This document shows, piece after piece, positions 8,544 to 16,292 of a stretch of 43,238 nt of DNA. Under the pieces are notes generated by a model, which saw nothing but the letters and a program-made list of their open reading frames with translations, had not been told where the DNA came from and made no database searches. The stretch is from assembly GCA_001771365.1 (NCBI GenBank), contig METP01000059.1, positions 1-43,238 of the forward strand, read 5' to 3'. The position numbers and the translations under genes were made by a program. This stretch comes from a candidate division WOR-1 bacterium RIFCSPLOWO2_02_FULL_46_20. GTDB taxonomy: Bacteria; Margulisbacteria; WOR-1; O2-12-FULL-45-9. Numbering within the stretch: the first letter of the stretch is position 1; each line of letters opens with the position of its first letter.

Positions 8544-8572
8544 AGTATAGCGAATCCACCTCCGCTTTTCAA
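8544..8572 (-). promoter_or_regulatory. efp promoter, leaderless type
   Basis: On the minus strand TTGAAA (8567-8572) and TATACT (8544-8549) are spaced by exactly 17 bp. Only nine bases separate the -10 box from the efp ATG, so transcription should start about two bases before the ATG. Confidence 0.72.
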
Positions 8573-8687
8573 GACTACGGTTTCCACGATTCCCAATTGG
8601 CAAGAAGAAAAACGGCTGAAGGAGATCAATCCGGGAGTTGACGAGCATAGTTTCAGGGGGAAAGAATAAAATGCGGCTAAGAAAGTA

Positions 8688-8800
8688 TCTTTATTCCCAC
8701 ACCAAAATACCCCACCGCTTGCGGTGGGGTTACCTTGTAGGCGAAGGGCGGGGTCTAATACCCCGCTCGAGCAGGTGGGGTTTTGGTGTGGGAATTTATT
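8688..8800 (+). repeat. 113-bp palindromic element, copy 1
   Basis: The ends form an inverted repeat ATTCCCACACCAAAA / TTTTGGTGTGGGAAT. Inside are a perfect 10-bp-stem hairpin (ACCCCACCGC-TT-GCGGTGGGGT) and a second stem (GCGGGGTctaatACCCCGC). A reverse-oriented copy at 28838-28950 differs at only two positions. There is no open frame for a transposase; it resembles a MITE or other small non-autonomous palindromic repeat. It fills the gap between the unknown gene (stop at 8815) and the efp promoter. Confidence 0.9.
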
Positions 8801-8814
8801 AAGAACTTAAGCGA

Positions 8815-9390
8815 CTATATTCCGCTCAATGAACGCAGTATCTTAGCCTGGAGTTTTAGTATCTCCTGTCGCAGATCACCGCATGATCTTAATTGTCCGT
8901 TAGCCAAAGTCAGATTAAGCAGCATAGTTTCGCCAATACTTCTCTCATCACTCGGCAATAATTCTGTTGTGAAATCGGCCGCCTTACCCATTTCAGAAAG
9001 AGTACTCCCCCCAAGCCAGTTCAGATCCCCTCCTGCTGCTTTTAAATCAAACAATTCAGGACAGAAAGCCACCCAGGCGCTTAAAGAATCAAGCACCTTT
9101 GTTGTCTTAAGCTGGGCCGGCAAGTCTCTTGGTTCAACAAAAAATAGGCCTGGCTGGCGTTGGTCGACAGGAATAGGCTCTTCAGGAGACTTGGGGTCCA
9201 CAAGCCCCGCCACAACCTGGATCGTGAGAAGATTCGGGCTAGTTCGTACTTCTCCAATATCACTGGAAAAGCCAACCAGGCCTTCCCACGATGTCCGCGC
9301 CAGTCTTCGCGAATACAGATCAAAACAATATCTTCCCAGACTTGGTCGAATGGCAGACAGCCATTTGGTATGATTAATAATTACGCTCAT
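8815..9390 (-). CDS. Unknown 191-residue protein downstream of the kinase
   Basis: Starts MSVIINHTKWLSAIRPSLGR. No membrane segment, signal peptide or recognised domain. The centre is rich in short loops (PKSPEEPIPVDQRQPGLFFV) and the C-terminus is helical (LRQEILKLQAKILRSLSGI). A GGAGGG lies 11 bases before the ATG, somewhat far. The gene follows the Ser/Thr kinase on the same strand after 105 bp, so the two may be co-transcribed and the protein could be a partner or substrate; this is inference from position only. The opposite-strand frame 8783..9373 is a shadow. Confidence 0.65.
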   Translation of the reverse strand: MSVIINHTKWLSAIRPSLGRYCFDLYSRRLARTSWEGLVGFSSDIGEVRTSPNLLTIQVVAGLVDPKSPEEPIPVDQRQPGLFFVEPRDLPAQLKTTKVLDSLSAWVAFCPELFDLKAAGGDLNWLGGSTLSEMGKAADFTTELLPSDERSIGETMLLNLTLANGQLRSCGDLRQEILKLQAKILRSLSGI

Positions 9391-9495
9391 GTTTAATTAG
9401 TCCCTCCAGGTAATTTTGGCCAATTATTCATCGGCAGGTACCGCGAAAAATTTCAGTCTATTTGCTTTTAGTAATTTGTGGATTGCGCGCGGGAA

Positions 9496-10749
9496 TTAAT
9501 CAAGTGGGGCAATATTTTGCGGGGGTAAAGGCGGAGGATTTCCCATTTCATCTAAAATCGCTTCCACTGCTAATCTGGCAGCAAAAGCGCTTCCATATCT
9601 TTCCTCCTTATCACTTGCAGTCATTTTTTCAACAATAGCTCTGATCCTTAAACGAAAATTTTCCGCCAAACCACGAACAGGCTCCATCCAATCCATGGCT
9701 GGTCCATTCTCTGGTGCCACAGGCAGCCCAAAAGCATCCCCGGTTGACCTCCTGTAGATGGATTCCATCAGTAAGCTTGTTTCAGGGTAGAGGCGTTGAT
9801 CAAAAGGAATATTCTGAAAAGGCCTTCGGCCTGTTAGTAAAAAATAGAGCGAAATCCCAGCACTATAAATGTCTGAGCGAGGATCTAGATCTTCACTTCT
9901 CGCCTGTTCAGGCGACATGTAGGTCGTTTTCCCGATTACCACGTTTGGCTCTCTGTTTTGATGCGCTATTCCGGTTCCCCAATCTACAATAGTCACTTCT
10001 TCAATCTCCAAACCATACCTGCTTACTAAAATATTTCTGGGGCAAATATCCGCATGGAGAATCCCCTTGCCATGGGCATATTCCAAACCTCTAAAAACTT
10101 GCCTGATAATATTTAAGGCAGCGATCGCGTAATCAGTAATTTCATAGTTTCCCCTGCAATCAATGAATTCCGCTAATTGCTTACCTGGAACAACTTCCAT
10201 AATAATGTAATTGCCTCCATGAGCCATGACATCGACTATGGTATTATTAAGGCTTGTCTCACTAGGATCACGTCGGCCAAGAATCTTGTATGCCGCTATC
10301 TCCGCGGTTATCCACCTTCCCCCATCTACGCCCCGGTCAACCTTCAGAGCCACCTTCCTGTTTTCCCGCGTGTCCCGACAAAGAAAAACTGTTCCCAATC
10401 CACCCCGCCCAAGTTCACCGATTACTCTGTAGCGGCCATTAATTAGATCACCAATATTTAAGTTTGTCAGCGTATCTTCTGGCAGCGCGTCATAAACCTC
10501 AATCCCCTGCGCCCCAATTTCTGATCCGGTGGATCGAGCTTCACCCACATTATTTACGGCACCTTCCTCTTTCATCGTATCTACCAAAGTTTGCGTTAGT
10601 TCCATCGGGTCGACTTCTACCACAGGTGGCTCGCCAGAGGAGAGAGCAGGCCGATTGTGTCTTTGGGTAGGGCTTTGGGGTTTTGGACGGAACGTTGAAG
10701 GTCCTACGAATCTTGGTCTTGATATATTGGTAATTTCATAACTACTCAT
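9496..10749 (-). CDS. Hanks-type serine/threonine protein kinase, non-RD
   Basis: A 417-residue cytosolic kinase with a ~100-residue disordered Pro/Ser/Thr-rich N-terminal region and then a kinase domain: glycine loop GELGRGGLGTVF, ATP-binding lysine in KVALKVD, catalytic loop HADICPRNIL (HRD replaced by HAD, with the catalytic Asp and Asn kept), metal-binding DWG in place of DFG, and TYMSPEQA / DPRSDIYSAGISLYFLLTGR. It therefore looks active but non-RD. There is no transmembrane helix or PASTA domain, unlike PknB. The track's TTG at 10761 is less likely than the ATG at 10749, which has TTGGAGC five bases upstream. It is divergent from plsY and upstream of the 191-residue unknown gene. Confidence 0.92.
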   Translation of the reverse strand: MSSYEITNISRPRFVGPSTFRPKPQSPTQRHNRPALSSGEPPVVEVDPMELTQTLVDTMKEEGAVNNVGEARSTGSEIGAQGIEVYDALPEDTLTNLNIGDLINGRYRVIGELGRGGLGTVFLCRDTRENRKVALKVDRGVDGGRWITAEIAAYKILGRRDPSETSLNNTIVDVMAHGGNYIIMEVVPGKQLAEFIDCRGNYEITDYAIAALNIIRQVFRGLEYAHGKGILHADICPRNILVSRYGLEIEEVTIVDWGTGIAHQNREPNVVIGKTTYMSPEQARSEDLDPRSDIYSAGISLYFLLTGRRPFQNIPFDQRLYPETSLLMESIYRRSTGDAFGLPVAPENGPAMDWMEPVRGLAENFRLRIRAIVEKMTASDKEERYGSAFAARLAVEAILDEMGNPPPLPPQNIAPLD

Positions 10750-10826
10750 GTTTTGCTCCAATACTCTCAGGTACTTTCCGCTATATATATATCGTTAAAA
10801 AATGGAGATAATTTCAGTTATACGGG

Positions 10827-10846
10827 AAAAATATTATAATATTTTT
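10827..10846. promoter_or_regulatory. Perfect 20-bp AT palindrome between kinase and plsY
   Basis: AAAAATATTATAATATTTTT is a perfect palindrome in the 178-bp divergent gap between the kinase ATG (10749) and the plsY GTG (10928). It contains TATAAT-like boxes readable on both strands and could be an operator or a bidirectional -10 region. No other copy was noticed in the window. Confidence 0.4.
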
Positions 10847-10892
10847 GGGAGGAACTGGGGTTGGGGCGGCCAGGCTAGGTCGGGAAGTCAGC

Positions 10893-10921
10893 TTGACTGT
10901 CTTTTTCAAGTCGGGTAAAAT
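10893..10921 (+). promoter_or_regulatory. plsY promoter, leaderless type
   Basis: TTGACT (10893-10898), 17 bp, TAAAAT (10916-10921), then six bases to the plsY GTG at 10928. Transcription is expected to start at or within a base or two of the GTG. No Shine-Dalgarno sequence is present. Confidence 0.75.
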
Positions 10922-10927
10922 GCGCCT

Positions 10928-11524
10928 GTGGCTATTCAAACTCTTGCCGTTATCATTTTGGCCTACTTTCTTGGCTCCATTCCCTTTGGTTTTTTAATTG
11001 CCAAAATATGGAATGTTGATATTCGACGCCACGGTTCGGGCAACATCGGCGCCACTAATGTTTTGCGTAATTTAGGCCCCATCCCCGGGTCGATTGTCTT
11101 TATACTTGATCTGGCCAAGGGAACTTTGCCAATTCTTATGGCCCAACCACTAACCCAAAACTACTGGCTAATTACTCTGAGCGGGGCAGCCGCCATATTG
11201 GGTCACACTTTCCCGATATTCTTAAAATTTAAAGGCGGCAGAGGAGCCGCCACCGGCCTGGGAGTCTTGTTAGGCATAGCGCCTGATGTTTTTGCCGTGG
11301 CTGTAATCTTTGCCCTTTTGGTTCTGTTTATAACTCGTTATATCTCTGTGGTTTCAATGAGTACGGCTATCTTGGTCACCAGTATTTTTTTTGTTTTGCA
11401 GCGGCCCCAGCCCTACACCATAGTCGCCGGGCTTGTGGCCATATTAATTATTGTCAGGCACATCTCCAACATCAAAAGGCTCATCAACAAAACCGAGCCA
11501 AAGATTGGAGCAAGCCGTGGCTAA
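10928..11524 (+). CDS. plsY: Acyl-phosphate glycerol-3-phosphate acyltransferase
   Basis: 198 residues, about five membrane helices. PlsY moves an acyl group from acyl-phosphate to glycerol 3-phosphate, the first step of phospholipid synthesis. The three family motifs are clear: GSIPFGFLIAKIWNVDIRRHGSGNIGATNVLR, an FPIFLKFKGGRGAATGLGV segment, and the C-terminal ARHxxN-like RHISNIKRLI. The start is GTG at 10928; the ATG at 10920 is out of frame. It is followed by gpsA with an 8-bp overlap, so the enzyme that makes glycerol 3-phosphate is made with the enzyme that uses it. Confidence 0.96.
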   Translation: MAIQTLAVIILAYFLGSIPFGFLIAKIWNVDIRRHGSGNIGATNVLRNLGPIPGSIVFILDLAKGTLPILMAQPLTQNYWLITLSGAAAILGHTFPIFLKFKGGRGAATGLGVLLGIAPDVFAVAVIFALLVLFITRYISVVSMSTAILVTSIFFVLQRPQPYTIVAGLVAILIIVRHISNIKRLINKTEPKIGASRG

Positions 11525-12503
11525 AATATCAGTTATCGGCGCAGGCGCCTGGGGGACTACCCTGGCTATCCTCCTGGCTGAGAATAAACACGAGGTCTGC
11601 CTCTGGGCATATGAAAAAGAGCTGGCCCAAGAAATTGAGGAGTTTAGAGAAAACAAAAGATTTTTGCCCGGCTTCCAATTACCATCACAGATTCAAGCCA
11701 CTAATGAGCGGGAGGAAACCAAAGATACGCAAATATATATTTTTGTTGTCCCAACCCAGCATCTAAGATCTGTGGCAAAGAGTTTTAAGTATATTATTCA
11801 GACCAATAGCTTGATTGTCTGTGCCAGCAAGGGGATTGAAGAAGGAAAGTTAAAGCTGCCGCTGGAAATACTGAAAGAAGAGTTAAAAACTGATAATCTG
11901 GCTGCTCTATCCGGACCAAATTTATCAAGAGAAATCGCCCAGGGCCTACCCGCGGCCACAGTCGTTGCCTCAGAGAAGATAGAAACCGCCCAAGCCGTGC
12001 AAAAAGTTTTGCTAATGGAACGTTTTAGGGTCTACACAAACGCGGATCCTCTTGGAGTTCAATTGGCTGGCGCATTAAAGAATGTTATTGCCATTGCCGC
12101 CGGAGTTGTTGATGGTCTGGAGATGGGAGACAATGCTAAAGCGGGTCTTTTAATCAGGGGCTTGGCTGAAATAACCAGATTGGGTGTGGCTATGGGGGCA
12201 AAGCCCGAGACTTTTGCCGGTCTGGCCGGCATGGGGGACTTGATTACCACCTGCGGCAGTAAATTATCCAGAAATCACTGCGTTGGCAAGCAAATTGCCA
12301 AAGGTAAAAAGCTCAACATAATTATGAAAGAGATGTCAGCCGTGGCCGAGGGGATCCCGACAACAAAAGCTGCTCTGGCACTGGCTAAGAAGCACAAAAT
12401 TATACTGCCAATAATGGAGGAAGTTAACCAACTGCTTTTTGAGGAGAAAAGCCCGTCTCAGGCTATTACAGATTTATTGACCCGGGAGGCGAAGAGCGAA
12501 TAG
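11517..12503 (+). CDS. gpsA: NAD(P)-dependent glycerol-3-phosphate dehydrogenase
   Basis: GpsA reduces dihydroxyacetone phosphate to sn-glycerol 3-phosphate for phospholipid synthesis. I place the start at the GTG 11517 (VAKISVIGAGAWGTTLAILL), giving 328 residues, rather than the track's start at 11451 inside plsY. Supporting this are GGAG six to seven bases upstream and the Rossmann motif GxGxxG immediately after the start. Other landmarks: CASKGIEEG, ALSGPNLSREIAQGLPAATV, the catalytic lysine in LAGALKNVIAIAAGVVDGL, and GLAGMGDLITTC. It converges on the GT2 gene, 21 bases away; no clear terminator hairpin is visible between them. Confidence 0.96.
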   Translation: MAKISVIGAGAWGTTLAILLAENKHEVCLWAYEKELAQEIEEFRENKRFLPGFQLPSQIQATNEREETKDTQIYIFVVPTQHLRSVAKSFKYIIQTNSLIVCASKGIEEGKLKLPLEILKEELKTDNLAALSGPNLSREIAQGLPAATVVASEKIETAQAVQKVLLMERFRVYTNADPLGVQLAGALKNVIAIAAGVVDGLEMGDNAKAGLLIRGLAEITRLGVAMGAKPETFAGLAGMGDLITTCGSKLSRNHCVGKQIAKGKKLNIIMKEMSAVAEGIPTTKAALALAKKHKIILPIMEEVNQLLFEEKSPSQAITDLLTREAKSE

Positions 12504-12524
12504 TTTTATCTTACCGGGAAAGCA

Positions 12525-13460
12525 TCAAAACCCTATTTTTTTTCTGACAATATAAAGAGGTCTCTCTTTGGTCTCCTCAAAAACCCGACTGATGTATTCG
12601 CCAATTATACCCAAAAAGATTAACTGGATACCACCAATGAACAAAACCGCCACTAGAACTGAAGCCCACCCGGCAATGGCCTGTTGAGTGAAAAATCTTA
12701 TATAAACAGCATATAATATATAAAGGAAACTAAATGAGGCGGCCACTAATCCCAAATAGGTAGCCAGCCGCAAGGGAAAAGAAGAAAAAGAGATAATCCC
12801 ATCAATAGCAAAGGCCAACATCCGGGCCAACGAATATTTTGTTTTACCGGCTGACCGCTCTGCTGCCTGATAAGGGATAAATTCCTGCTTAAACCCTACC
12901 CAGCTGATCAAGCCGCGCAAAAATCGCGACCTTTCTTTAAAACTTTTCAATACATCAACAACTTTGCGGTCAAGTAAGCGATAATCGGCGCCACTAACCG
13001 GCAGATTAATCCTGGCAATTTTATTTATCAGCCAATAGAACAGGCCGGCGGATGTATTCTTAAAAACCCCGGCCCCCCTGGTCTCTTGTCTCAAGGTGTT
13101 GATAACCTTTGCCCCACCCCGCCACCTGTTTAATAGTTCGGGGATCAATTCCGGCGGATGCTGCAAGTCAGCATCTATGGTTATAACGGCGCCGCCCAAG
13201 GCAGAATCTAACCCGGCAGAGAGAGCAATCATATGGCCAAAGTTTCTTGAAAAACTTAGCGCTTTTACCCGAGAGTCCTTTTGGTTGAGTGTGGACAAAA
13301 TCTCAAAAGAGCTGTCTGTGCTGCCATCATCAACCATAATAATCTCGTATGAGAGATTAAGTGGTTTTAAAACAGCGCTTAGACGATCGTAAAGCGCTTG
13401 AAGATTGCCTGCCTCATTGTGGATCGGAATAACTAGCGATAATTCAGGTTTGCCGAACAT
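12525..13460 (-). CDS. GT2 polyprenyl-phosphate glycosyltransferase (DPM1/GtrB/ArnC-like)
   Basis: 311 residues. The family GT2 domain starts at once (SLVIPIHNEAGNLQALYDRL), with VDDGSTDSS and the D-x-D-like TIDADLQHPPELIPELLNRW typical of dolichyl/polyprenyl-phosphate sugar transferases; the SGADYRLLDRKVVD and RSRFLRGLISWVG segments fit the same group. Two C-terminal membrane helices follow (ATYLGLVAASFSFLYILYA and VLFIGGIQLIFLGIIGEYIS). It likely makes a polyprenyl-phosphate sugar donor. It is the last gene of the glyQ operon and overlaps the preceding membrane protein gene by 17 bp, which suggests that protein uses the lipid-linked sugar. Confidence 0.9.
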   Translation of the reverse strand: MFGKPELSLVIPIHNEAGNLQALYDRLSAVLKPLNLSYEIIMVDDGSTDSSFEILSTLNQKDSRVKALSFSRNFGHMIALSAGLDSALGGAVITIDADLQHPPELIPELLNRWRGGAKVINTLRQETRGAGVFKNTSAGLFYWLINKIARINLPVSGADYRLLDRKVVDVLKSFKERSRFLRGLISWVGFKQEFIPYQAAERSAGKTKYSLARMLAFAIDGIISFSSFPLRLATYLGLVAASFSFLYILYAVYIRFFTQQAIAGWASVLVAVLFIGGIQLIFLGIIGEYISRVFEETKERPLYIVRKKIGF

Positions 13461-15498
13461 ATCTATAATGAATTATACCAGAAATCAGGAGGATAAATAG
13501 CCCTGCCAGGCTCAAAGTTTCGCCCAAATAATTAAATTTTGTCTTGCCAAAATACAACCTGACTTTATTGGCATCAGGATAAACCAGCATAAAAGAAGGC
13601 GAAACCAAATAGATCTTATCTGCCCCTTCAACCCGCCAGTTGGGATGGTAGGAGACCTTGAGCAGGTGGGGGTAGCCGATTAAATTGGTAGTAAATCTGA
13701 TTTCTTCGGCCCCAATTTGCTCATAAATCCGCGGCTTAAGCATTTTGAGCGGCTGTCTTTTTAATTTTACCAAACTGTCGCTTTTTAACGCGAACCTCTC
13801 CAGATCTTTGGCTGACGGCTCTTTTATATATACCAGAGGAACACTTAAAAACTCCGCCACTCTAAACCATTGATAAAAATCCCTCTTCCAATTGTCGGTG
13901 CTAAAAAGGATTGGTTCATTTTGCAATGGCACCACATAATTTCCACTATTTGTTGCCAGGCGATAGATTTCATAATCCTCAAAAGTTTTCTCGAGTTTTA
14001 AGGCCGAAATAGTTTTTGCCTGCTTTTTAGCCTCGGGACTGCGAGCAATATACTGAGTCACATTGAACATTTCAAGTAGCGGTATCGCTGCCGGCAAATT
14101 CAGGTTGGTATATTCATATTGAGGGAAAGGACCGGAATGGACCCTGGAAACGGCAGATTGAATATAAAAGACAAACGGCGAACTTATAGAAGACTGCATG
14201 TACAGACCTTCCAGTGTCTCCCTTTTGGCAAAATACGGCAGATTTTCAAAGGCCCTTTCCGAACCAAAAGCATTATGCGCCGGAGAATGCTCATAAACCA
14301 CTCTCCCCTTTGGGGTTTTCGCCAAATAATTATTTATATCCTGAAAAAGCGGCCAGGTTTTCTTACTCTCAAACCCTTCATAGTTCCACTTTATCCAATC
14401 TTTGATAAAAGTAATATTTGGCGCCAGCCACAACACCGTCGTTAAAAAAACAATAAAAGGGATTAATTGAATCATTTTAATATCTCGAAGAAAAACCAGA
14501 ATAAGGGTTGCTCCGAAAATAACCAGATACAATTGAATAAAAGGGACAAACCTGATATCCAACATGCCGATCTGAGGCGCAGCATAATACAAAACCGTAG
14601 CTGCTAAAATCACATAAGCAAAATAGATCGTTCTTTTATCAAAAAGATTTAATATAAAGGCCCCTAGACTTAAAGCAAAGAAAGGAATAATGGTGATGGG
14701 AATAACCATTAGCCAGGACGAAATATGCCACTTGGCCGCATAACTGGTAACATAAGGCAGGTTGCTTAAAAATGGAATAAACCAAAAAGATAATAATAAA
14801 CCGGCCAAACCAAAGACCTTAAACAAATATATTATATTTTGCCAAAAGTCCTTTCTTGTAAAAAGAAAAAAACCAGCGATAACACCGGAGAAAACCAGGG
14901 TAAATCCATGGCTAAACCCCATTAGAAAAACCAGCAAGGCATTGGGAATAATCATATTTTTGTCCTCAATGCCTCTATACAGCAAACCAAAAAACAAGAC
15001 CATTAAAGACAAACTTAAACTATAAGAGGACTCCCCAGCCAGAGTGCTTGGGATGTTACCCCCCCACATGGAATTCGCTTCCAAAAACAAAAATCCCAGC
15101 GAGAATACCGCGCCGATTATCGGAACAGGGAACCGATACTTTAATAAGCGGAACATAAAATACACACACACCGGCAGGAAAAACGTGCCGAGCACGGAAA
15201 CGATCTTAAAAGCAACCTGCATTGGAATTAAATAACTTAAAACAACCATCAACAAATAGGTCAAAGGGAAATAATGGTAGAAAACTGGAAACCCGGCATA
15301 ATTCCCCGGATCCCACCCCATGATCTTGCCTTGCGGCAGAAAAACTTCTTTTAAGTAAACTGCTGTCGGATAATGAGACGGGGTATCTCCGCCCGTGGTA
15401 ATGGTTGAAGAAAACAACAAGGACGGCTTAAAATACGAAAAGAGAAAAACAAAAATAGCGGCCAAAATAACAAAGTTTATGAGATTATTTCTTTTCAC
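13444..15498 (-). CDS. Polytopic membrane protein, PTPS-related/GT-C-like
   Basis: 684 residues with about 12 membrane helices in the first two thirds and a soluble C-terminal region, ending in one more helix (LSLAGLFILLISGIIHYRY). The early segment TTGGDTPSHYPTAVYLKE then GWDPGNYAGFPVFYHYFPL fits the '6-pyruvoyl-tetrahydropterin synthase-related' membrane family (PF10131), which despite its name looks like GT-C/YfhO-type glycosyltransferases. The acidic GGDTPSH loop after the first helix is the likely active-site loop. It lies directly before a GT2 enzyme that could make its lipid-linked sugar donor and overlaps the preceding gene by 4 bp. The sugar and acceptor are unknown. Confidence 0.78.
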   Translation of the reverse strand: MKRNNLINFVILAAIFVFLFSYFKPSLLFSSTITTGGDTPSHYPTAVYLKEVFLPQGKIMGWDPGNYAGFPVFYHYFPLTYLLMVVLSYLIPMQVAFKIVSVLGTFFLPVCVYFMFRLLKYRFPVPIIGAVFSLGFLFLEANSMWGGNIPSTLAGESSYSLSLSLMVLFFGLLYRGIEDKNMIIPNALLVFLMGFSHGFTLVFSGVIAGFFLFTRKDFWQNIIYLFKVFGLAGLLLSFWFIPFLSNLPYVTSYAAKWHISSWLMVIPITIIPFFALSLGAFILNLFDKRTIYFAYVILAATVLYYAAPQIGMLDIRFVPFIQLYLVIFGATLILVFLRDIKMIQLIPFIVFLTTVLWLAPNITFIKDWIKWNYEGFESKKTWPLFQDINNYLAKTPKGRVVYEHSPAHNAFGSERAFENLPYFAKRETLEGLYMQSSISSPFVFYIQSAVSRVHSGPFPQYEYTNLNLPAAIPLLEMFNVTQYIARSPEAKKQAKTISALKLEKTFEDYEIYRLATNSGNYVVPLQNEPILFSTDNWKRDFYQWFRVAEFLSVPLVYIKEPSAKDLERFALKSDSLVKLKRQPLKMLKPRIYEQIGAEEIRFTTNLIGYPHLLKVSYHPNWRVEGADKIYLVSPSFMLVYPDANKVRLYFGKTKFNYLGETLSLAGLFILLISGIIHYRYVRQT

Positions 15499-16292
15499 TT
15501 CTTCAAGAACGAAAACCCAAGCTGATAAACAACGAAAAGAAAGATCAATAAGGCCAAAATCAGAAGAATATACCTATATTCAAGCCCAAGGATAGTTTTA
15601 ATTTCAACAATTCGGACAGTTCCAGGCGTAATAACCGTATAGTGTAAATTATCTTTGGTGAATTCTGAAACAGCAAAAATCTGATAGGTGCTGCCAGCTA
15701 AAGCCGAGAAGTTTTCAAGTGAAAAGCCTGTCTCGCTTGTAGATTTTTTCTTAAGATCGAGCCTTACGGCACTCTCCCCTGCTGAAAGCTCTCCGGGCAC
15801 TACCAGATGAGTTGTTACAGCCAAATCCTCGCTTCCTAGGTTCTTTAAGGATAAATAAATTTTCCCCTTCTTCCAAAAAGGCTCTGCTTGCATCTTGCCA
15901 AAGGCCTCGGCCGGCACATCCTGAGCGCGAGAATTGAAGGTTTGGGCAGTCAAAGCTGAAAAAGGATACTGGTTGGCGTCCGCATAATGCATAATCACCA
16001 CCAGAGGATATTGTCCTGGCTGTTTTAACTGTAAAGGAAAGCTATAATAAGCTTTGTATCCTTGGTTGACGCCAAGCTCCTGCGTTTTATCGGCCAGAAT
16101 CTTCCTGTCCACTACCCTGATTTCCGCTTGAACGTTATAGGCGGCTTCATCACCTTTATTCACAACCGAAACAAAAACTTTTAAAGTATTTACGTCAACC
16201 TTGGCGGCAACTGTGGTCTTTAAACTGATATAGGAAGCCGAAACTTGTGTCGCCAAACAAAGCAGCGCAAAGAATAAAGCTGCTTTTTTCAT
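15495..16292 (-). CDS. Exported, membrane-anchored protein of unknown function
   Basis: 265 residues: signal peptide [19 protein letters not shown], an extracytoplasmic beta-rich region, and a C-terminal membrane helix (YILLILALLIFLFVVYQLGF) followed by two lysines. Phrases such as TLKVFVSVVNKGDEAAYNVQ and PFWKKGKIYLSLKNLGSEDL suggest two Ig-like or CARDB-like modules. It is joined to glyS and to the GT-C-like gene by 4-bp overlaps. Topology suggests it is anchored in the inner membrane facing the periplasm. It may assist the neighbouring glycosylation proteins; that is inference. Confidence 0.8.
   Translation of the reverse strand: MKKAALFFALLCLATQVSASYISLKTTVAAKVDVNTLKVFVSVVNKGDEAAYNVQAEIRVVDRKILADKTQELGVNQGYKAYYSFPLQLKQPGQYPLVVIMHYADANQYPFSALTAQTFNSRAQDVPAEAFGKMQAEPFWKKGKIYLSLKNLGSEDLAVTTHLVVPGELSAGESAVRLDLKKKSTSETGFSLENFSALAGSTYQIFAVSEFTKDNLHYTVITPGTVRIVEIKTILGLEYRYILLILALLIFLFVVYQLGFSFLKK

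Noticed and set aside
8535-8648. N-terminal 38-residue extension of EF-P
   Set aside because: Covers the promoter; EF-P proteins start at the MAIP-like segment, and the total becomes 185 residues without it.
8783-9373. 196-codon plus-strand ORF opposite the unknown 8815..9390 gene
   Set aside because: Its start lies in the palindromic repeat and it lacks a ribosome binding site, while the minus frame has GGAGGG and follows the kinase. Some doubt remains because neither frame has a known domain.
12504-12524. Bidirectional terminator between gpsA and the GT2 gene
   Set aside because: Only 21 bases, no stem-loop; the T-run lies within the GT2 coding end.
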